Below are positions 19,361 to 32,099 of a stretch of DNA of 64,000 bases, piece after piece. Made by a program: the position numbers and the translations under genes. This DNA comes from Nitrincola lacisaponensis (lineage in GTDB: Bacteria > Pseudomonadota > Gammaproteobacteria > Pseudomonadales > Balneatricaceae). The DNA lies in the NCBI RefSeq assembly GCF_000691225.1, contig NZ_JMSZ01000024.1:1-64000 (forward strand), written 5' to 3'. The notes under the pieces were generated by a model, which did no database searches, was not told where the DNA came from, and worked only from the letters and a program-made list of their open reading frames with translations. Within the stretch, counting starts at the first letter, position 1; each line of letters starts with the position of its first letter.

Positions 19361-19919
19361 ACGACATAACGGAAATAGAGTATTGTTGTCTCCGCGCTTC
19401 TGGCTGGTTGCCTTGGTGGTCGTCTCTCTACAAGGTTGTATCTGGGTAGAAGACACAGCTGATCTGAGGGCATTTGTCGCTGACCGGTCTTCAAGACCTG
19501 TCGGTGAAGTGCCACCTTTACCTGAATTTAAACCTTACGAAGCGTTTGTATATGAAGGCTCAAGTCTGCGTAATCCATTCGGTGCCATGGTGCCAGAAGT
19601 ATTGGAATTGCCTGAAGAAATCTCGGATGTATATCCGGATCCTGATCGGTTGAAAGATTATCTTGAACAATATGCCGTCGACAATCTGTTGATGGTAGGT
19701 ACGATCACTTCGCCGCTGAACACTGACCAGCTGTATGCCTTGGTACGTGATCCGCGTGGAGAGGTGCATCGTGTACAGCTGGGCGATTATCTGGGGCTGG
19801 ATAACGGTCAGGTAGTCGGATTGGATGAAAGACGGATTGAATTGTCCGAAATTGTTTCAAATGGCCGTGGCGGATGGATGAAGCGACCACGCACCATAGC
19901 GCTTCCCGAGTCCAACTAA
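19347..19919 (+). CDS. pilP: Type IV pilus lipoprotein PilP
   Basis: PilP is an inner-membrane lipoprotein that connects PilNO to the secretin PilQ. The N-terminus has a lipoprotein signal ending L-Q-G-C (Cys 31 from this start). The beta domain near the C-terminus contains VGTITSPLNTDQLYALVRDPRGEVHRVQLGDYLG, typical of PilP. 190 residues. ATG 19347 overlaps the 3' end of pilO by 14 bases; the ribosome binding site is weak, so translational coupling is likely. Confidence 0.93.
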   Translation: MNRTERHNGNRVLLSPRFWLVALVVVSLQGCIWVEDTADLRAFVADRSSRPVGEVPPLPEFKPYEAFVYEGSSLRNPFGAMVPEVLELPEEISDVYPDPDRLKDYLEQYAVDNLLMVGTITSPLNTDQLYALVRDPRGEVHRVQLGDYLGLDNGQVVGLDERRIELSEIVSNGRGGWMKRPRTIALPESN

Positions 19920-19931
19920 GGGATACTGACC

Positions 19932-22022
19932 GTGAATAGAATCGATATGCATCAAAATAAGAGATCCTCCTTGCTGAAACGTTTTGGCAGTTGGCTGGTG
20001 ATCCCGGTTGCTTTGCTCTTGTCCTCCCATCTGTTGGCACAGGAAGCGAAGCTTGTAAATACTGAGTTCGTTTCGTTGCCCGGCCAGGGTGTTGAGGTGC
20101 GGATGGAGTTTGATGTGCCACCGACGGCACCCAACAGCTACATGATTGACAGTCCGCCGCGTCTGGTAATGGACTTCAATGGTGTAACCAATGCCATGGG
20201 GCAGCGATCGGTTTCTGTTAATACGGGGATTGTCGACAGCGTGAACTTCGCTCAGGCGCAAGAACGTTTGCGAGTGGTTACTAACCTCTATGGAACGGCG
20301 ACCCACGACGTACAGATGGATGGTCGTCTGCTGGTGATGCGCTTTCAGGAAGCTGCAACGGCACCTGCCCGAAGTGTGCGTCAGCCTGCAGCAACCAGTA
20401 TGCCGGTACAGGATGTCGCTGGTCGTACACGTATTCAGTCGATTGATTTCCAGCGTGTAGAAGGCAACCAGGGTCGCGTCACTATCGGTATGTCAGATGA
20501 TCGTGCGGCAATGGATATTATGCGTGAGGGTGGCAATGTTATCTTGAACCTGAGCGATGCGGTGTTGGACCCTTCGCTTGCGCGTCGTCTGGATGTGCAG
20601 GATTTTGCGACGCCCCTTGAGTTTATTGACAGCATGTCATCCGGAGCTGGTGCGACAATTTTACTGCGTCCGGGTAACAGTCCATTCGATTACATGGCAT
20701 ATCAGACCGGTAATCAGCTGATTGTCGATTTTAAACCACTGACAACCCGTGAGCAGGAAGCCCTGCGAGAGAGTCAGTTTCCTTACAGTGGTGAACGTAT
20801 AGATCTGAACTTCCAGAATGTTGAAGTGCGTGCCGTGCTGCAAATTATTGCAGAAGTGGCCGAAATGAATCTGGTGGTCAGTGATAACGTCGGTGGTACC
20901 ACAACCCTGCGATTGAAAAATGTGCCCTGGGATCAGGCGCTGGATATTTTGCTGAAATCCAAGGGGTTGGATAAGCGCGAAGTCGGTAATGTGCTGATGA
21001 TTGGTACGGCGACAGAGATAGCAGAGCGTGAGCGTGTCGAAATGGAAAGTCAGCAGCAGGTTCAGGAGCTGGCACCTTTGGTCACAGAATTTATCCAGGT
21101 TGATTTCCGCCGTGCCTCGGACATGAGAGCGCGTCTGGAAGAGGCTCGCCTGATTTCAGACAGAGGCTTTATTCTGGCTGATGATCAGACCAACGTACTG
21201 ATGATTCGTGAAACCTCGCGTCAGATGGAAGATATTCGTCGTACGCTGCGTCGTTTTGATGTCGAAGTGGCACAGGTACTGGTTGAGGCCCGCCTGGTCA
21301 CTGCATCCACCGAGTTTGCTCGTGAGTTGGGCGTTCGCTGGGGGGCTGCAGGTAGCGCCAATACCCGTGTGTCAGTCGGTGGTGGTGCGGGTACTGTTCC
21401 AGCTATCCCTGGCATTGGCGGTGTTGCGCAGCCGAGTGTGCCTGGTATGGTTGATTTCGGTGTGGGTGACCCAACCTCAGCCATCCGTATCGGCTATTTG
21501 AGCAGTGGTTTGCTGTTGTCTGCTGAGCTGTCAGCACTGCAGAGTGACAGTAAAATCGAAATTGTTTCGCAGCCCAAGGTGATCACCACCAACGGACGTC
21601 CTGCTGTCATCAAGTCGGGTCAGGAAGTGGCGTATCAAACTGTTGAAAATGGTGAAGTTAACCTGGAGTTCAAGGAGGTTGTGCTCAGTCTTGAAGTCAC
21701 ACCTCAGATTAACCCGGGTGATCGTATTTCCATGGATCTGAAAGTGCTGCAAGACTCTCTCGATCCTAACCGTCTGGGTGGTGAGTTGCTGATCAATACC
21801 AACCAGCTGGAAACATCTGTCGTGGTGAATGATGGTGATACCATCGTGCTGGGTGGTGTTTTCCGTAACGACCTGGAGAACGTAGTGCGTAAAACGCCTT
21901 TGCTGGGTGATCTGCCCGTATTGGGCGGTCTTTTCCGCTACACGCGTGAAACGGAAACCAAGCGGGAGTTGCTGATCTTTATCACACCTACTATGATTCG
22001 GGAATCCTTAGCTATTCAGTAG
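19932..22022 (+). CDS. pilQ: Type IV pilus secretin PilQ
   Basis: PilQ is the outer-membrane pore through which the pilus leaves the cell. 696 residues: signal peptide (about 1-36), two AMIN peptidoglycan-binding domains (roughly 40-130 and 150-260), a secretin N0/STN region from about 290 ([31 protein letters not shown]), N1, and the secretin domain ending in [41 protein letters not shown]. Start GTG 19932 has an AAGGGA site eight bases before it; ATG 19947 is an alternative. Confidence 0.96.
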   Translation: MNRIDMHQNKRSSLLKRFGSWLVIPVALLLSSHLLAQEAKLVNTEFVSLPGQGVEVRMEFDVPPTAPNSYMIDSPPRLVMDFNGVTNAMGQRSVSVNTGIVDSVNFAQAQERLRVVTNLYGTATHDVQMDGRLLVMRFQEAATAPARSVRQPAATSMPVQDVAGRTRIQSIDFQRVEGNQGRVTIGMSDDRAAMDIMREGGNVILNLSDAVLDPSLARRLDVQDFATPLEFIDSMSSGAGATILLRPGNSPFDYMAYQTGNQLIVDFKPLTTREQEALRESQFPYSGERIDLNFQNVEVRAVLQIIAEVAEMNLVVSDNVGGTTTLRLKNVPWDQALDILLKSKGLDKREVGNVLMIGTATEIAERERVEMESQQQVQELAPLVTEFIQVDFRRASDMRARLEEARLISDRGFILADDQTNVLMIRETSRQMEDIRRTLRRFDVEVAQVLVEARLVTASTEFARELGVRWGAAGSANTRVSVGGGAGTVPAIPGIGGVAQPSVPGMVDFGVGDPTSAIRIGYLSSGLLLSAELSALQSDSKIEIVSQPKVITTNGRPAVIKSGQEVAYQTVENGEVNLEFKEVVLSLEVTPQINPGDRISMDLKVLQDSLDPNRLGGELLINTNQLETSVVVNDGDTIVLGGVFRNDLENVVRKTPLLGDLPVLGGLFRYTRETETKRELLIFITPTMIRESLAIQ

Positions 22023-22032
22023 GTTTTCCGCG

Positions 22033-22554
22033 TTGAATGTCTTTCTTGTTGGCCCTATGGGTGCTGGAAAAAGCACCATAGGGCGTCTCCTTGCTCAAGA
22101 GTTGAGCAGTACCTTTATTGACTCAGATAAAGTCATCGAAGAGCGCTCGGGTGCGGATATCCCCTGGATATTTGATGTCGAGGGCGAGGCTGGCTTTCGA
22201 GAGCGTGAAATGGCTGTTATTAGTGAGCTGACGCAGTTGAATGACTGTGTGTTAGCCACGGGTGGTGGTGTGGTGCTGCGGCCTGAAAACCGTGAGTGTC
22301 TTCAGAACCGGGGCGTTGTAGTCTATTTGCAGACATCGATTGAGCAGCAACTGGAACGTACAGCCCGGGACCGGAACCGGCCATTGTTGCAAACCGCCAA
22401 TCCTGAAGAAGTATTGCGAAAGCTGCTGGAACAACGGGATCCGCTTTACAAAAGCTGTGCGGACATTATCATCCGTACGGACAAGCGCCATCCGCGTGCA
22501 GTGATTCAGGAAATTCTGCGTCAGCTCAAACAGTTGTCGAAACAGCCATCCTGA
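22033..22554 (+). CDS. aroK: Shikimate kinase
   Basis: Phosphorylates shikimate at the 3-hydroxyl with ATP, in the aromatic amino acid pathway. 173 residues, the normal length. The Walker A loop GPMGAGKST is at residues 7-15. The shikimate site shows D-S-D (34-36 region), the FREREMAVI segment and [11 protein letters not shown]. The start is the unusual TTG at 22033, with no better start in frame, ten bases after pilQ. Followed by aroB. Confidence 0.95.
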   Translation: MNVFLVGPMGAGKSTIGRLLAQELSSTFIDSDKVIEERSGADIPWIFDVEGEAGFREREMAVISELTQLNDCVLATGGGVVLRPENRECLQNRGVVVYLQTSIEQQLERTARDRNRPLLQTANPEEVLRKLLEQRDPLYKSCADIIIRTDKRHPRAVIQEILRQLKQLSKQPS

Positions 22555-22595
22555 TCCAAAGCCAGGCTGAATCTAAATTTCTGGAGTGTCCACCT

Positions 22596-23669
22596 ATGCA
22601 AACCCTGACAGTCGATCTGGGCGATAGAAGTTACCCCATCTACATTGGTGCTGGTGTGCTGCAGCAGTCGTTACTCGCGCAGCATGTGCGCGGTAAGCAG
22701 GTCATGTTAGTGAGCAATGAAACGGTTGCCCCCTTGTATCGTGCAGCTGTTTGCCAGTCACTCTCGGAGTTTGAGGTGGATGAAGTCATTCTTCCGGATG
22801 GTGAAGCCTATAAGGATCTTGCACATTGGAATCAAATATTTGATCAGTTATTGCTGAAGCGTCATAACCGAACCACAACACTGATTGCGCTGGGAGGTGG
22901 TGTGATTGGTGATATGGCAGGTTTTGCGGCGGCCTGTTATCAGCGTGGGGTTAATTTTATTCAGGTTCCGACAACGCTGCTTTCTCAGGTCGATTCTTCG
23001 GTAGGTGGCAAGACCGGAGTCAATCATCCTGCAGGTAAAAACATGATCGGTGCTTTTCATCAGCCAGTAGCCGTCCTGGCGGATACTGGGGTGTTGAATA
23101 CTTTGCCGGATGTTGAGCTGTCAGCCGGTTTGGCAGAGGTGATCAAGTATGGCCTGATTCATGATGCAGACTTTTTTACCTGGCTTGAAAATAATATGCA
23201 GGCTTTGCGTAGCCGAAATGCGGATGCGTTAGCCTATGCGATTTACCGCTCTTGCGAAATCAAGGCTGAAATGGTGGCGCTGGATGAGCGCGAAGCCGGG
23301 GTGCGAGCGTTGCTGAACCTGGGGCACACGTTTGGTCATGCCATTGAAACTCATGCTGGTTACGGTCAGTGGTTGCATGGTCAGGCTGTGGCGGCAGGCA
23401 CCATGATGGCAGCAGATCTGTCCTGTCGCATGGGATGGATAAACGCTGACGATGTCGATAGAATAGAACGACTGTTTAAGGCCGCGGGCTTGCCAATCAA
23501 GCCGCCCGCGGATATGACACCGGCACACTTTAACGCCCTGATGTCGATTGATAAAAAAGTTCTGGATGGTCGTTTGAGATTGGTGCTGCTTGAGGCCATT
23601 GGCCAGGCGGTGGTTACAGATCAGTTCGATCAGGCCGCATTGATGCAAACCCTACAGGGAGTGCGCTGA
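22596..23669 (+). CDS. aroB: 3-dehydroquinate synthase
   Basis: Converts DAHP to 3-dehydroquinate, using NAD and a divalent metal. 357 residues. The NAD site segment [48 protein letters not shown] and the metal-ligand regions [10 protein letters not shown] and [11 protein letters not shown] are present. It follows aroK and precedes the damX-like gene, the arrangement common in gammaproteobacteria. Confidence 0.97.
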   Translation: MQTLTVDLGDRSYPIYIGAGVLQQSLLAQHVRGKQVMLVSNETVAPLYRAAVCQSLSEFEVDEVILPDGEAYKDLAHWNQIFDQLLLKRHNRTTTLIALGGGVIGDMAGFAAACYQRGVNFIQVPTTLLSQVDSSVGGKTGVNHPAGKNMIGAFHQPVAVLADTGVLNTLPDVELSAGLAEVIKYGLIHDADFFTWLENNMQALRSRNADALAYAIYRSCEIKAEMVALDEREAGVRALLNLGHTFGHAIETHAGYGQWLHGQAVAAGTMMAADLSCRMGWINADDVDRIERLFKAAGLPIKPPADMTPAHFNALMSIDKKVLDGRLRLVLLEAIGQAVVTDQFDQAALMQTLQGVR

Positions 23670-23715
23670 CCCTGTCGGATAACTCTTTAAGCAGGGAAAC
23701 TAGCAGGGAAACTTC

Positions 23716-25329
23716 ATGTCAGTCAATGACCACCTATACGTTGAACCCGCCTCCCGTATGCAACTGGCTGAGAAGCTTAGCCATTTGTCCAGCTATTCGG
23801 CTTTTCTGATTCTGCTGCTGGGTGATTCCGGCAGTGGGCGCTCCATGTTGCTGGATCAGCTGGAAGCGCTACATGAACCACGTACACAGCGTTTGGCCCG
23901 CATCCATCTGCAGCAGAAAACCGATGTCACCGGTCTGCTGAGTGTATTAATCGAGGCATTGGGACTGGACCCTGAGTTGCTGAGCGATAATCGCAAGCGC
24001 CTGGCTGCTGTTCATAAGCACATTAGGGCGCTGGCAGAAGTCGGAATCTCTCTGCATGTTCAGGTGGACAATGCAGATTACCTGTCCGATAACGCGCTTG
24101 AGTTGCTATTGAGTCTGTTTCAACTGGGTGAGTTGGCGCCGCATCTATTGCTGACAGCCTTACCCGAGTTTGAGCAACGGGCTGAAGAAAAGGGTGTGTT
24201 GGAACGTCTTGAAAACCGGGTGCACATTCAAAGGCTCATGCCTTTTACTGATGTTGAGGCAGAAGACTTTGTGCTGTCTCTATTGCCGTCCCAGGTAGAG
24301 CTTACGCCACGTCAATTGCGCAAGTTGCTGGATCTCAGTGATGGGCAGCCTGGGCAGTTAAAAATGGCGGTTGATACTCTGTTGCAGCAGAGTGGTGGCG
24401 ATGAAATGTCTTCACGGAGTTTCCCGCTGCCGCCACTGCATATTGCCGCAGTTGTTACGGTTTTGTTGCTGATCACCGGTTTTGCTGTCTGGCACTATTT
24501 GCCCAAAAAGAACCCGGAACCTCAAGGTGTGGCAAGAATTCAAGTTGCACCTGAGCCTATTCGGATTGAAGCTCAGTCGTCATCAGTTGCTCAAATCGAA
24601 GCGCGGGATGTGTTGGCAGAGCGTCTTGCAGAGCAGGAGGCGTTGCAGGAGTCTGAGGTTTCATTGACTCCGTCAGCAGGTCTTCAGGTGTTGCAGGATA
24701 TGGAAAGCATGTCTTCGGGTGTATCCGAAGAAGCGCCTGAGTTGCCAGTGCCTGAGGTGACTGCTCCAGAGCCGGTCGTAACATCTGAACCAGAGCTGCC
24801 GACTCAGTCTGAACCAGAACCTCAACCAGAGCCAGCAGCACCTCAGCCAGAGCCAGCACCTCAGCCAGAGCCGGCACCTCAGCCAGAGCCGGCACCTGCT
24901 GCACCTGCGCCCACACCTTCTGCAGAGCCTCGCCCTGCTCCTGCTCCTGCTCCTGCTCCGGCACCTGCTCCGGCACCTGCACCTGCACCTGCTCCAGTAG
25001 CAACTGCTGCGACTTCCGCGGCAGCAGGAACCCAGGCCGAGGTCTTGCTCAGTTGGCCGGATAACGGTTTTACATTGCAGATGCTGGGCGCGCGTTCTGA
25101 AGAAAGTGTGATAAGATTCATTCAGTCACAAGCCCAGCCGCAGCGTTTTTACCGTTTTAAAACGTTGCATCAGGGTGAACCCTGGCATGTAGTGGTTTAT
25201 GGTCAGTACCCTACGCGTGCAGCGGCAACAGAAGCTGTCCGTGGTCTGCCCGCTGACCTGAGAGATCGTAATCCTTGGGCCAGAACGATTTCCAGTGTGA
25301 AAGAAGATATTAGAAAGATCGATCAGTAA
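23716..25329 (+). CDS. damX: DamX-like protein: AAA ATPase domain, membrane segment, SPOR domain
   Basis: DamX-type proteins bind septal peptidoglycan through a C-terminal SPOR domain. 537 residues. Residues about 1-230 are an AAA-type domain with Walker A GDSGSGRS at 36-43. A single membrane segment follows at about 240-262. A low-complexity linker rich in E-P-A-P repeats runs to about 430. The SPOR domain occupies the last 85 residues or so (FTLQMLGARSEESVIRFIQ ... WHVVVYGQYPTRAAATEAVRGLP). Placement after aroB supports the assignment. Confidence 0.85.
   Translation: MSVNDHLYVEPASRMQLAEKLSHLSSYSAFLILLLGDSGSGRSMLLDQLEALHEPRTQRLARIHLQQKTDVTGLLSVLIEALGLDPELLSDNRKRLAAVHKHIRALAEVGISLHVQVDNADYLSDNALELLLSLFQLGELAPHLLLTALPEFEQRAEEKGVLERLENRVHIQRLMPFTDVEAEDFVLSLLPSQVELTPRQLRKLLDLSDGQPGQLKMAVDTLLQQSGGDEMSSRSFPLPPLHIAAVVTVLLLITGFAVWHYLPKKNPEPQGVARIQVAPEPIRIEAQSSSVAQIEARDVLAERLAEQEALQESEVSLTPSAGLQVLQDMESMSSGVSEEAPELPVPEVTAPEPVVTSEPELPTQSEPEPQPEPAAPQPEPAPQPEPAPQPEPAPAAPAPTPSAEPRPAPAPAPAPAPAPAPAPAPAPVATAATSAAAGTQAEVLLSWPDNGFTLQMLGARSEESVIRFIQSQAQPQRFYRFKTLHQGEPWHVVVYGQYPTRAAATEAVRGLPADLRDRNPWARTISSVKEDIRKIDQ
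24810..25000 (+). repeat. Low-complexity PEPA/PA-coding repeat in damX
   Basis: Short tandem units such as CCTCAGCCAGAGCC and CCTGCTCCGGCA encode Glu-Pro-Ala and then Pro-Ala repeats. The nucleotide identity between units suggests length could vary by slippage in multiples that keep the frame. Confidence 0.8.
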
Positions 25330-25354
25330 TCTGCCGGATTACTAGAATAGATTC

Positions 25355-25398
25355 GCCCCTGAGCGTATCACAGACGTGATTCCAACCGGTTCAGGGGC
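25355..25398 (+). other. Nested hairpin after damX
   Basis: GCCCCTGA (25355-25362) pairs with TCAGGGGC (25391-25398), enclosing a second stem ATCAC-AGAC-GTGAT (25367-25380). No T-tract follows. Possibly a 3'-end structure of the damX transcript. Confidence 0.45.
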
Positions 25399-25455
25399 AA
25401 ATACTGAGAAAATTTCAGTGCCCCGCATCAATGCCAGAAATTGTTCTTATCCCAC

Positions 25456-25484
25456 AAGGGGTGTAGCATTAACACCCCTTTTTT
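25456..25484 (+). terminator. Intrinsic terminator between damX and gltB
   Basis: AAGGGGTGT (25456-25464), seven-base loop, ACACCCCTT (25472-25480) followed by T. A perfect 9-bp stem with U-tract. Its T-tract runs into the -35 box of the next promoter. Confidence 0.9.
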
Positions 25485-25511
25485 GACTCCGGGATAAGGG
25501 TTTTTGATACT
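25483..25511 (+). promoter_or_regulatory. Promoter of gltBD
   Basis: TTGACT (25483-25488), 17 bases, GATACT (25506-25511), leaving a leader of roughly 40 bases before gltB. Confidence 0.6.
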
Positions 25512-25558
25512 CAGTGTTATAAAGTTTTGATTTTATTGGTTTTTAGTGAGATTGGCTT

Positions 25559-28500
25559 ATGAGCAATGGTCTGTACCGCCCAGGTGAATTCAAGGACAAC
25601 TGTGGCTTTGGTCTGATGGTGCACATGCAGGGAACAGCAAGTCACGGTCTCCTGCAAAAGGCAATTCAGGCGTTAGCCTGTATGACGCACCGCGGGGGGA
25701 TTGCAGCAGATGGCAAAACCGGCGACGGTTGTGGTCTGCTGATGCAGAAACCGGATGCATTTATGCGTGCGGTCGCGAAAGAAGCGCTCAAAACAGATTT
25801 AAGTGATCTGTATGCCGTCGGCATGGTTTTCCTGTCGCAGAACCCGGCTTTGGCGGACAAAGCCCGTCAGCAGTTGAATCAGGAACTGTCTGAATTGGGA
25901 TTGCGTGTCAGGGGCTGGCGTGAAGTGCCGACTGACGATACCTGTCTCGGACCGATTGCCAAAGACACTCTGCCTCGTATTGAGCAGGTGTTTGTAGACA
26001 CTGAAGAAAAATCTGAGCGCGAGTTCGTAATCAGCCTGTTTACCGCCCGCCGGAAAGCTGAAATCGCACTGAGTGATGATCCCGATTTCTATATCTGCAG
26101 CCTGTCAGACAAGGTCATCTCCTATAAAGGTCTGATGATGCCGGTCGATCTGCCGGTCTTTTATAAAGACCTCAGCGATGAGCGTCTGCAGACGGCTATT
26201 TGTACCTACCACCAGCGCTTTTCTACCAATACTGCGCCACGTTGGCCGCTGGCTCAGCCTTTCCGCTTCCTGGCACACAATGGTGAAATCAATACCATCG
26301 AAGGTAACCGTGCCTGGTCTCGTGCTCGCAGCACCAAGTTCGCCACGCCGTTGCTGCCCAACGTGGATGAGTTGCAACCGATCGTCAACACCACCGGGTC
26401 AGACTCTTCCAGTATGGATAACATGCTGGAGTTCCTGATGGTGGGCGGCATGGATATCTATCGTGCAGTTCGCATGATCGTGCCGCCTGCCTGGCAGAAC
26501 GTTGAAACCATGGATTCAAACCTGCGGGCTTTCTACGAGTTCAACTCCATGCACATGGAGCCCTGGGATGGTCCTGCAGGCATGGTAATGACCGATGGCC
26601 GTTACGCCGTGTGTATGCTGGATCGAAATGGTCTGCGTCCGTCCCGCTGGGTGATGCTGAAAGACGGTCTGCTGTGTACCGCCTCAGAAATTGGTGTATT
26701 TGACTACGAGCCTTCCAGTATCGAAGCGCAGGGGCGTGTCGGACCTGGACAGATTCTGGTGGTCGATACCCAGACGGGTGATGTGCTGCATACCCCGGAT
26801 GTCGATAACCTTTTGAAATCGCGTCAACCTTACCGTAAGTGGTTGCGTGAGCACTCGATTCCTCTGGAACAGACCATGAGCTTTGTGGAAGAGTCGACCT
26901 CTTTCCGCGAAATGAGCCCGGAAGAAACCCGCACCCACATGAAAATGTTCCAGGTCACCTTTGAAGAGCGTGATCAGGTGCTGAGACCGCTGGGTGAGTC
27001 GGGTATGGAAGCCGTAGGCTCCATGGGTGATGACAAGCCGATGGCGGTGTTGTCCGGACGTGTGCGTTCCGTCTATGACTACTTCCGGCAGCAGTTTGCT
27101 CAGGTCACCAACCCGCCGATTGACCCGCTGCGTGAAGCGATTGTCATGTCGCTGCAGACCTGTATCGGCCGTGAGAAAAATGTCTTCGAAGAGACGCCGG
27201 AACATGCACGTCGTATCGTGCTGAAATCCCCAGTCTTGTCGGCCAGTAAATTCCGTCGCCTGCGTGATATGAACATCGAAGGCTTCGAGTCTGAAACGCT
27301 CGACATGCAATACGATCCGGCTGTCGGCCTGAAGCAGGCGATTATCAATCTGTGTGAGCAGGCTGAAGCGGCGGCACGTCGTGGCAAGGTTATTCTGATT
27401 CTCAGTGATGCCTATATCAAACAGGGGCAACTACCGATTCATGCGGCGATGGCGACGGGTGCAGTCAACCAGCATCTGGTCTCCAAGGGGCTGAGAACCA
27501 GCGCCAACCTGGTTGTTGAAACCGCTACGGCACGTGACCCGCATCACTTTGCCGTACTGTTCGGCTTCGGTGCTACCGCGGTGTATCCTTACCTGGCTTA
27601 CCGGGTACTGAATGATCTGTGCCGTACCGGTGAAATCACCGGTGAGCCTCTGCAGTCGCATGAGAATTTCCGTAAAGGGATCAACAAGGGTCTGCTGAAG
27701 ATTCTGTCCAAAATGGGTATCTCTACCATTGCCTCTTACCGCTCAGCGCAGCTGTTTGAAGCGGTGGGACTGTCCAGCGAAGTTGTTGATCTGTGCTTTA
27801 AAGGCGTCACCAGCCGTATTGAAGGGGCGAAGTTCGATCACTTCCAGGCGGATCAGGCGTTACTGGCCGCTGAAGCCTGGAGCAACCGCAAGCCAATCCA
27901 GCAGGGTGGTTTGCTGAAGTATGTGCATGGTGGTGAATACCATGCCTATAACCCGGATGTTGTTACCAGTATCCATAAGGCAGTGACCAGCGGCGACTGG
28001 CGTGATTACCAGCGTTATGCCGATCTGGTGAACCAGCGTGGCGTGGCGACGCTGCGTGATTTGCTCGGTATTCGCAAGGATATTCAGCCGATTCCGCTGT
28101 CAGAAGTGGAGCCGGTCGAAAACCTCTTCCCGCGCTTTGACTCGGCCGCGATGTCTCTCGGTGCACTGTCACCTGAAGCACATGAGGCGCTTGCGGTCGC
28201 CATGAACGAATTGGGCGGACGCTCGAACTCGGGTGAGGGTGGTGAAGATCCTGCCCGTCATGGCACGATTAAGCGCTCCAAAATCAAGCAGATTGCCTCC
28301 GGTCGTTTTGGTGTCACACCTGAGTACCTGATGAGCGCCGATGTTATGCAGATCAAGGTGGCTCAGGGTGCCAAGCCCGGTGAGGGTGGACAGTTGCCAG
28401 GTGGCAAGGTCAACGCGCTGATCGCCCGGTTACGTTATTCAGTACCCGGTGTGACGCTGATTTCGCCACCGCCACATCATGATATCTACTCGATTGAGGA

Positions 28501-30013
28501 TTTGGCACAGCTGATTTTCGATCTCAAGCAGATCAATCCCGAAGGTCTGGTGTCGGTCAAGCTGGTGTCGCGCCCCGGTGTTGGTACGATTGCCTGTGGC
28601 GTGGCGAAAGCCTATGCCGACCTGATCACGATTTCAGGTTACGACGGTGGTACTGCGGCCTCACCACTGACCTCGATCCATTATGCCGGTTCCCCCTGGG
28701 AACTGGGCCTGGCGGATGCGCATCAGTCACTGCGGGGTAACCAGTTACGTGGCAAAATCCGTCTGCAGACAGATGGCGGTCTGAAGACCGGTCTGGATGT
28801 GGTCAAGGCTGCGATGCTGGGAGCCGAGAGCTTTGGTTTCGGTACCATGCCGATGGTGGCACTGGGCTGTAAGTACCTGCGAATCTGCCATCTGAACAAC
28901 TGTGCGACCGGTGTGGCCACTCAGCGTTCAGACCTGCGTGAAGAGCACTTCCGTGGCACCGTGGAAATGGTGAAGAACTTCTTCCGCTTTGTTGCTGAAG
29001 AAACACGTCAATGGATGGCGCTGTTAGGTGTGCGGACCATGGAAGAGCTGGTCGGCCGTACCGATCTGCTGGAAATACTGGCGGGTGAAACGGACCGTCA
29101 GCAGTCTCTGGATCTGTCGCCGTTACTGAGTCAGGCGAATATCCCGGCAGAAGCGCCGCACACGGTGCAGCAGCATCGCAATGAACCCTATGATCCGGGT
29201 GCGCTGAACAATGAAATGCTGGCGCAGGCCAAAGGTGCTATCCATGATAAAACCGGCGGTGAGTTCCTGTTCAAAATCACCAACTGCGATCGCTCTGTCG
29301 GTGCGCGTACCTCCGGTTTGATTGCCAAACTGCATGGCAACCTGGGCATGTCGGATACACCGGTGATCTTTAACTTTAAAGGCCATGCCGGACAGTCCTT
29401 CGGGGTCTGGAATGCCGGTGGCCAGTACCTGTACCTGGAAGGTGATGCGAACGACTACGTTGGCAAGGGTATGGCAGGCGGTAAAATCGTCCTGCGCGCA
29501 TTCGACGATGTTGGCTATAAGACCCATGAAGCCTCAATCATGGGTAATACCTGTCTCTATGGTGCAACGGGTGGAAAACTCTTTGCGGCCGGTCAGGCGG
29601 GTGAGCGTTTTGCGGTGCGTAACTCCGGTTGCCACGCTGTCATCGAGGGTGCAGGTGATCACTGCTGCGAATACATGACCGGTGGTGTCGTCACTGTACT
29701 GGGTAAAACAGGCTATAACTTCGGTGCAGGTATGACCGGTGGCTTTGCCTATGTGCTGGATCTGGACAACAGTTTTGTGGATAAATACAACCACGAACTG
29801 GTGGACATCCACCGTATTGCGACTGAGCAGATGGAAGCACATAAGAACCACCTGCGCTCGACCATTATCGAGTTTACCCGTGAGACGCGCAGCGCCTGGG
29901 GACAGGAAGTGCTGGATAACTTCGATGACCTGATAGGTAAGTTCTGGCTGGTGAAGCCCTATGCAACCGGGATTAACGACCTGCTGAACAGCATCCGCAA
30001 GCGTCCTGAGTAA
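25559..30013 (+). CDS. gltB: Glutamate synthase (NADPH) large subunit
   Basis: GltB transfers the amide of glutamine to 2-oxoglutarate, giving two glutamates; with glutamine synthetase it is the main ammonia assimilation route. 1484 residues. The N-terminal amidotransferase nucleophile is Cys 15 in KDNCGFGLM after a short propeptide. Central and FMN domains include [18 protein letters not shown] and [25 protein letters not shown], with the 3Fe-4S cysteines in [19 protein letters not shown]. The C-terminal GXGXG-type beta-helix domain ([14 protein letters not shown]) is complete. Ribosome binding site weak. Followed by gltD after 64 bases. Confidence 0.98.
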   Translation: MSNGLYRPGEFKDNCGFGLMVHMQGTASHGLLQKAIQALACMTHRGGIAADGKTGDGCGLLMQKPDAFMRAVAKEALKTDLSDLYAVGMVFLSQNPALADKARQQLNQELSELGLRVRGWREVPTDDTCLGPIAKDTLPRIEQVFVDTEEKSEREFVISLFTARRKAEIALSDDPDFYICSLSDKVISYKGLMMPVDLPVFYKDLSDERLQTAICTYHQRFSTNTAPRWPLAQPFRFLAHNGEINTIEGNRAWSRARSTKFATPLLPNVDELQPIVNTTGSDSSSMDNMLEFLMVGGMDIYRAVRMIVPPAWQNVETMDSNLRAFYEFNSMHMEPWDGPAGMVMTDGRYAVCMLDRNGLRPSRWVMLKDGLLCTASEIGVFDYEPSSIEAQGRVGPGQILVVDTQTGDVLHTPDVDNLLKSRQPYRKWLREHSIPLEQTMSFVEESTSFREMSPEETRTHMKMFQVTFEERDQVLRPLGESGMEAVGSMGDDKPMAVLSGRVRSVYDYFRQQFAQVTNPPIDPLREAIVMSLQTCIGREKNVFEETPEHARRIVLKSPVLSASKFRRLRDMNIEGFESETLDMQYDPAVGLKQAIINLCEQAEAAARRGKVILILSDAYIKQGQLPIHAAMATGAVNQHLVSKGLRTSANLVVETATARDPHHFAVLFGFGATAVYPYLAYRVLNDLCRTGEITGEPLQSHENFRKGINKGLLKILSKMGISTIASYRSAQLFEAVGLSSEVVDLCFKGVTSRIEGAKFDHFQADQALLAAEAWSNRKPIQQGGLLKYVHGGEYHAYNPDVVTSIHKAVTSGDWRDYQRYADLVNQRGVATLRDLLGIRKDIQPIPLSEVEPVENLFPRFDSAAMSLGALSPEAHEALAVAMNELGGRSNSGEGGEDPARHGTIKRSKIKQIASGRFGVTPEYLMSADVMQIKVAQGAKPGEGGQLPGGKVNALIARLRYSVPGVTLISPPPHHDIYSIEDLAQLIFDLKQINPEGLVSVKLVSRPGVGTIACGVAKAYADLITISGYDGGTAASPLTSIHYAGSPWELGLADAHQSLRGNQLRGKIRLQTDGGLKTGLDVVKAAMLGAESFGFGTMPMVALGCKYLRICHLNNCATGVATQRSDLREEHFRGTVEMVKNFFRFVAEETRQWMALLGVRTMEELVGRTDLLEILAGETDRQQSLDLSPLLSQANIPAEAPHTVQQHRNEPYDPGALNNEMLAQAKGAIHDKTGGEFLFKITNCDRSVGARTSGLIAKLHGNLGMSDTPVIFNFKGHAGQSFGVWNAGGQYLYLEGDANDYVGKGMAGGKIVLRAFDDVGYKTHEASIMGNTCLYGATGGKLFAAGQAGERFAVRNSGCHAVIEGAGDHCCEYMTGGVVTVLGKTGYNFGAGMTGGFAYVLDLDNSFVDKYNHELVDIHRIATEQMEAHKNHLRSTIIEFTRETRSAWGQEVLDNFDDLIGKFWLVKPYATGINDLLNSIRKRPE

Positions 30014-30068
30014 CACCCTGACAGGTAATGATTAAGGTAGTGCCGGCCAAGTGCCGGCCTGCGAATGA

Positions 30069-31511
<1,443 letters not shown>

Positions 31512-31528
31512 GGTTCAATCGTTGAATG

Positions 31529-31565
31529 AAAAAAGGCGCTACCTGTTCGAGGTAGCGCCTTTTTT
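31529..31565. terminator. Bidirectional terminator between gltD and pilE
   Basis: A-rich left arm ending GGCGCTACCT, loop GTTCG, AGGTAGCGCC followed by six T; perfect 10-bp G/C-rich core with A and T tracts on both sides. It can end gltD and, on the other strand, the pilus operon. Confidence 0.92.
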
Positions 31566-31619
31566 ATGTTCGTGCGGTATTGTATGTATGCAGGCGCACG
31601 GATGCGCTGGAGCGGTGTG

Positions 31620-32099
31620 TCAGTTACGCCAGCATTGGTCCAATGCGAGTGCTCCACTTCTGCCTTTTACGCCTGCATGATTTAGCGTCAGGTTACCGCA
31701 CCCATCTCCAGCCATGGCCCCCTTGGGGGTTGCAGTCAGCGTGTAGGTATTTGCAGTTATGACTGTTAAAGACAGATCATAATACTTGTTTGCACCATCC
31801 TTGGGTGATTCGTCAAAAGGCAGAACTGGAGCCGAAGGTGGTGTAGTCGCAGCATTATTGTAACGATTATTGGCCGTATAATATCTTTCCATAAACTGCG
31901 CGAGCTCAAGTAAGTTGGCTTGCGCCTCAGCACGACGGCTTTTAGTGATAGAGTCCTGGTACGATGGATAAGCAATTGAAGCTAATATAGCTACGATTGC
32001 TACCACGATCATTAGCTCTATAAGGCTGAAGCCTTCTCGTTTTCTAAAGTGAAAATACTTTATTTTTAAGGTGTTTAAACTTATCGCAGTTGCTGCCAT
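31620..32099 (-). CDS. pilE: Type IV pilin-like minor pilin PilE
   Basis: A minor pilin of the tip/initiation complex. 159 residues. A long leader of 23 residues ends in Gly before the mature N-terminus FSLIELMIVVAIVAILASIAYPSYQ, the class III pilin signal with Glu at position 5 that PilD cleaves and methylates. The C-terminal part has two cysteines (GDGCGNL ... DQCWRN) likely forming the D-region disulfide loop. Its start overlaps the end of pilY1 by 19 bases. Last gene of the operon. Confidence 0.9.
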   Translation of the reverse strand: MAATAISLNTLKIKYFHFRKREGFSLIELMIVVAIVAILASIAYPSYQDSITKSRRAEAQANLLELAQFMERYYTANNRYNNAATTPPSAPVLPFDESPKDGANKYYDLSLTVITANTYTLTATPKGAMAGDGCGNLTLNHAGVKGRSGALALDQCWRN

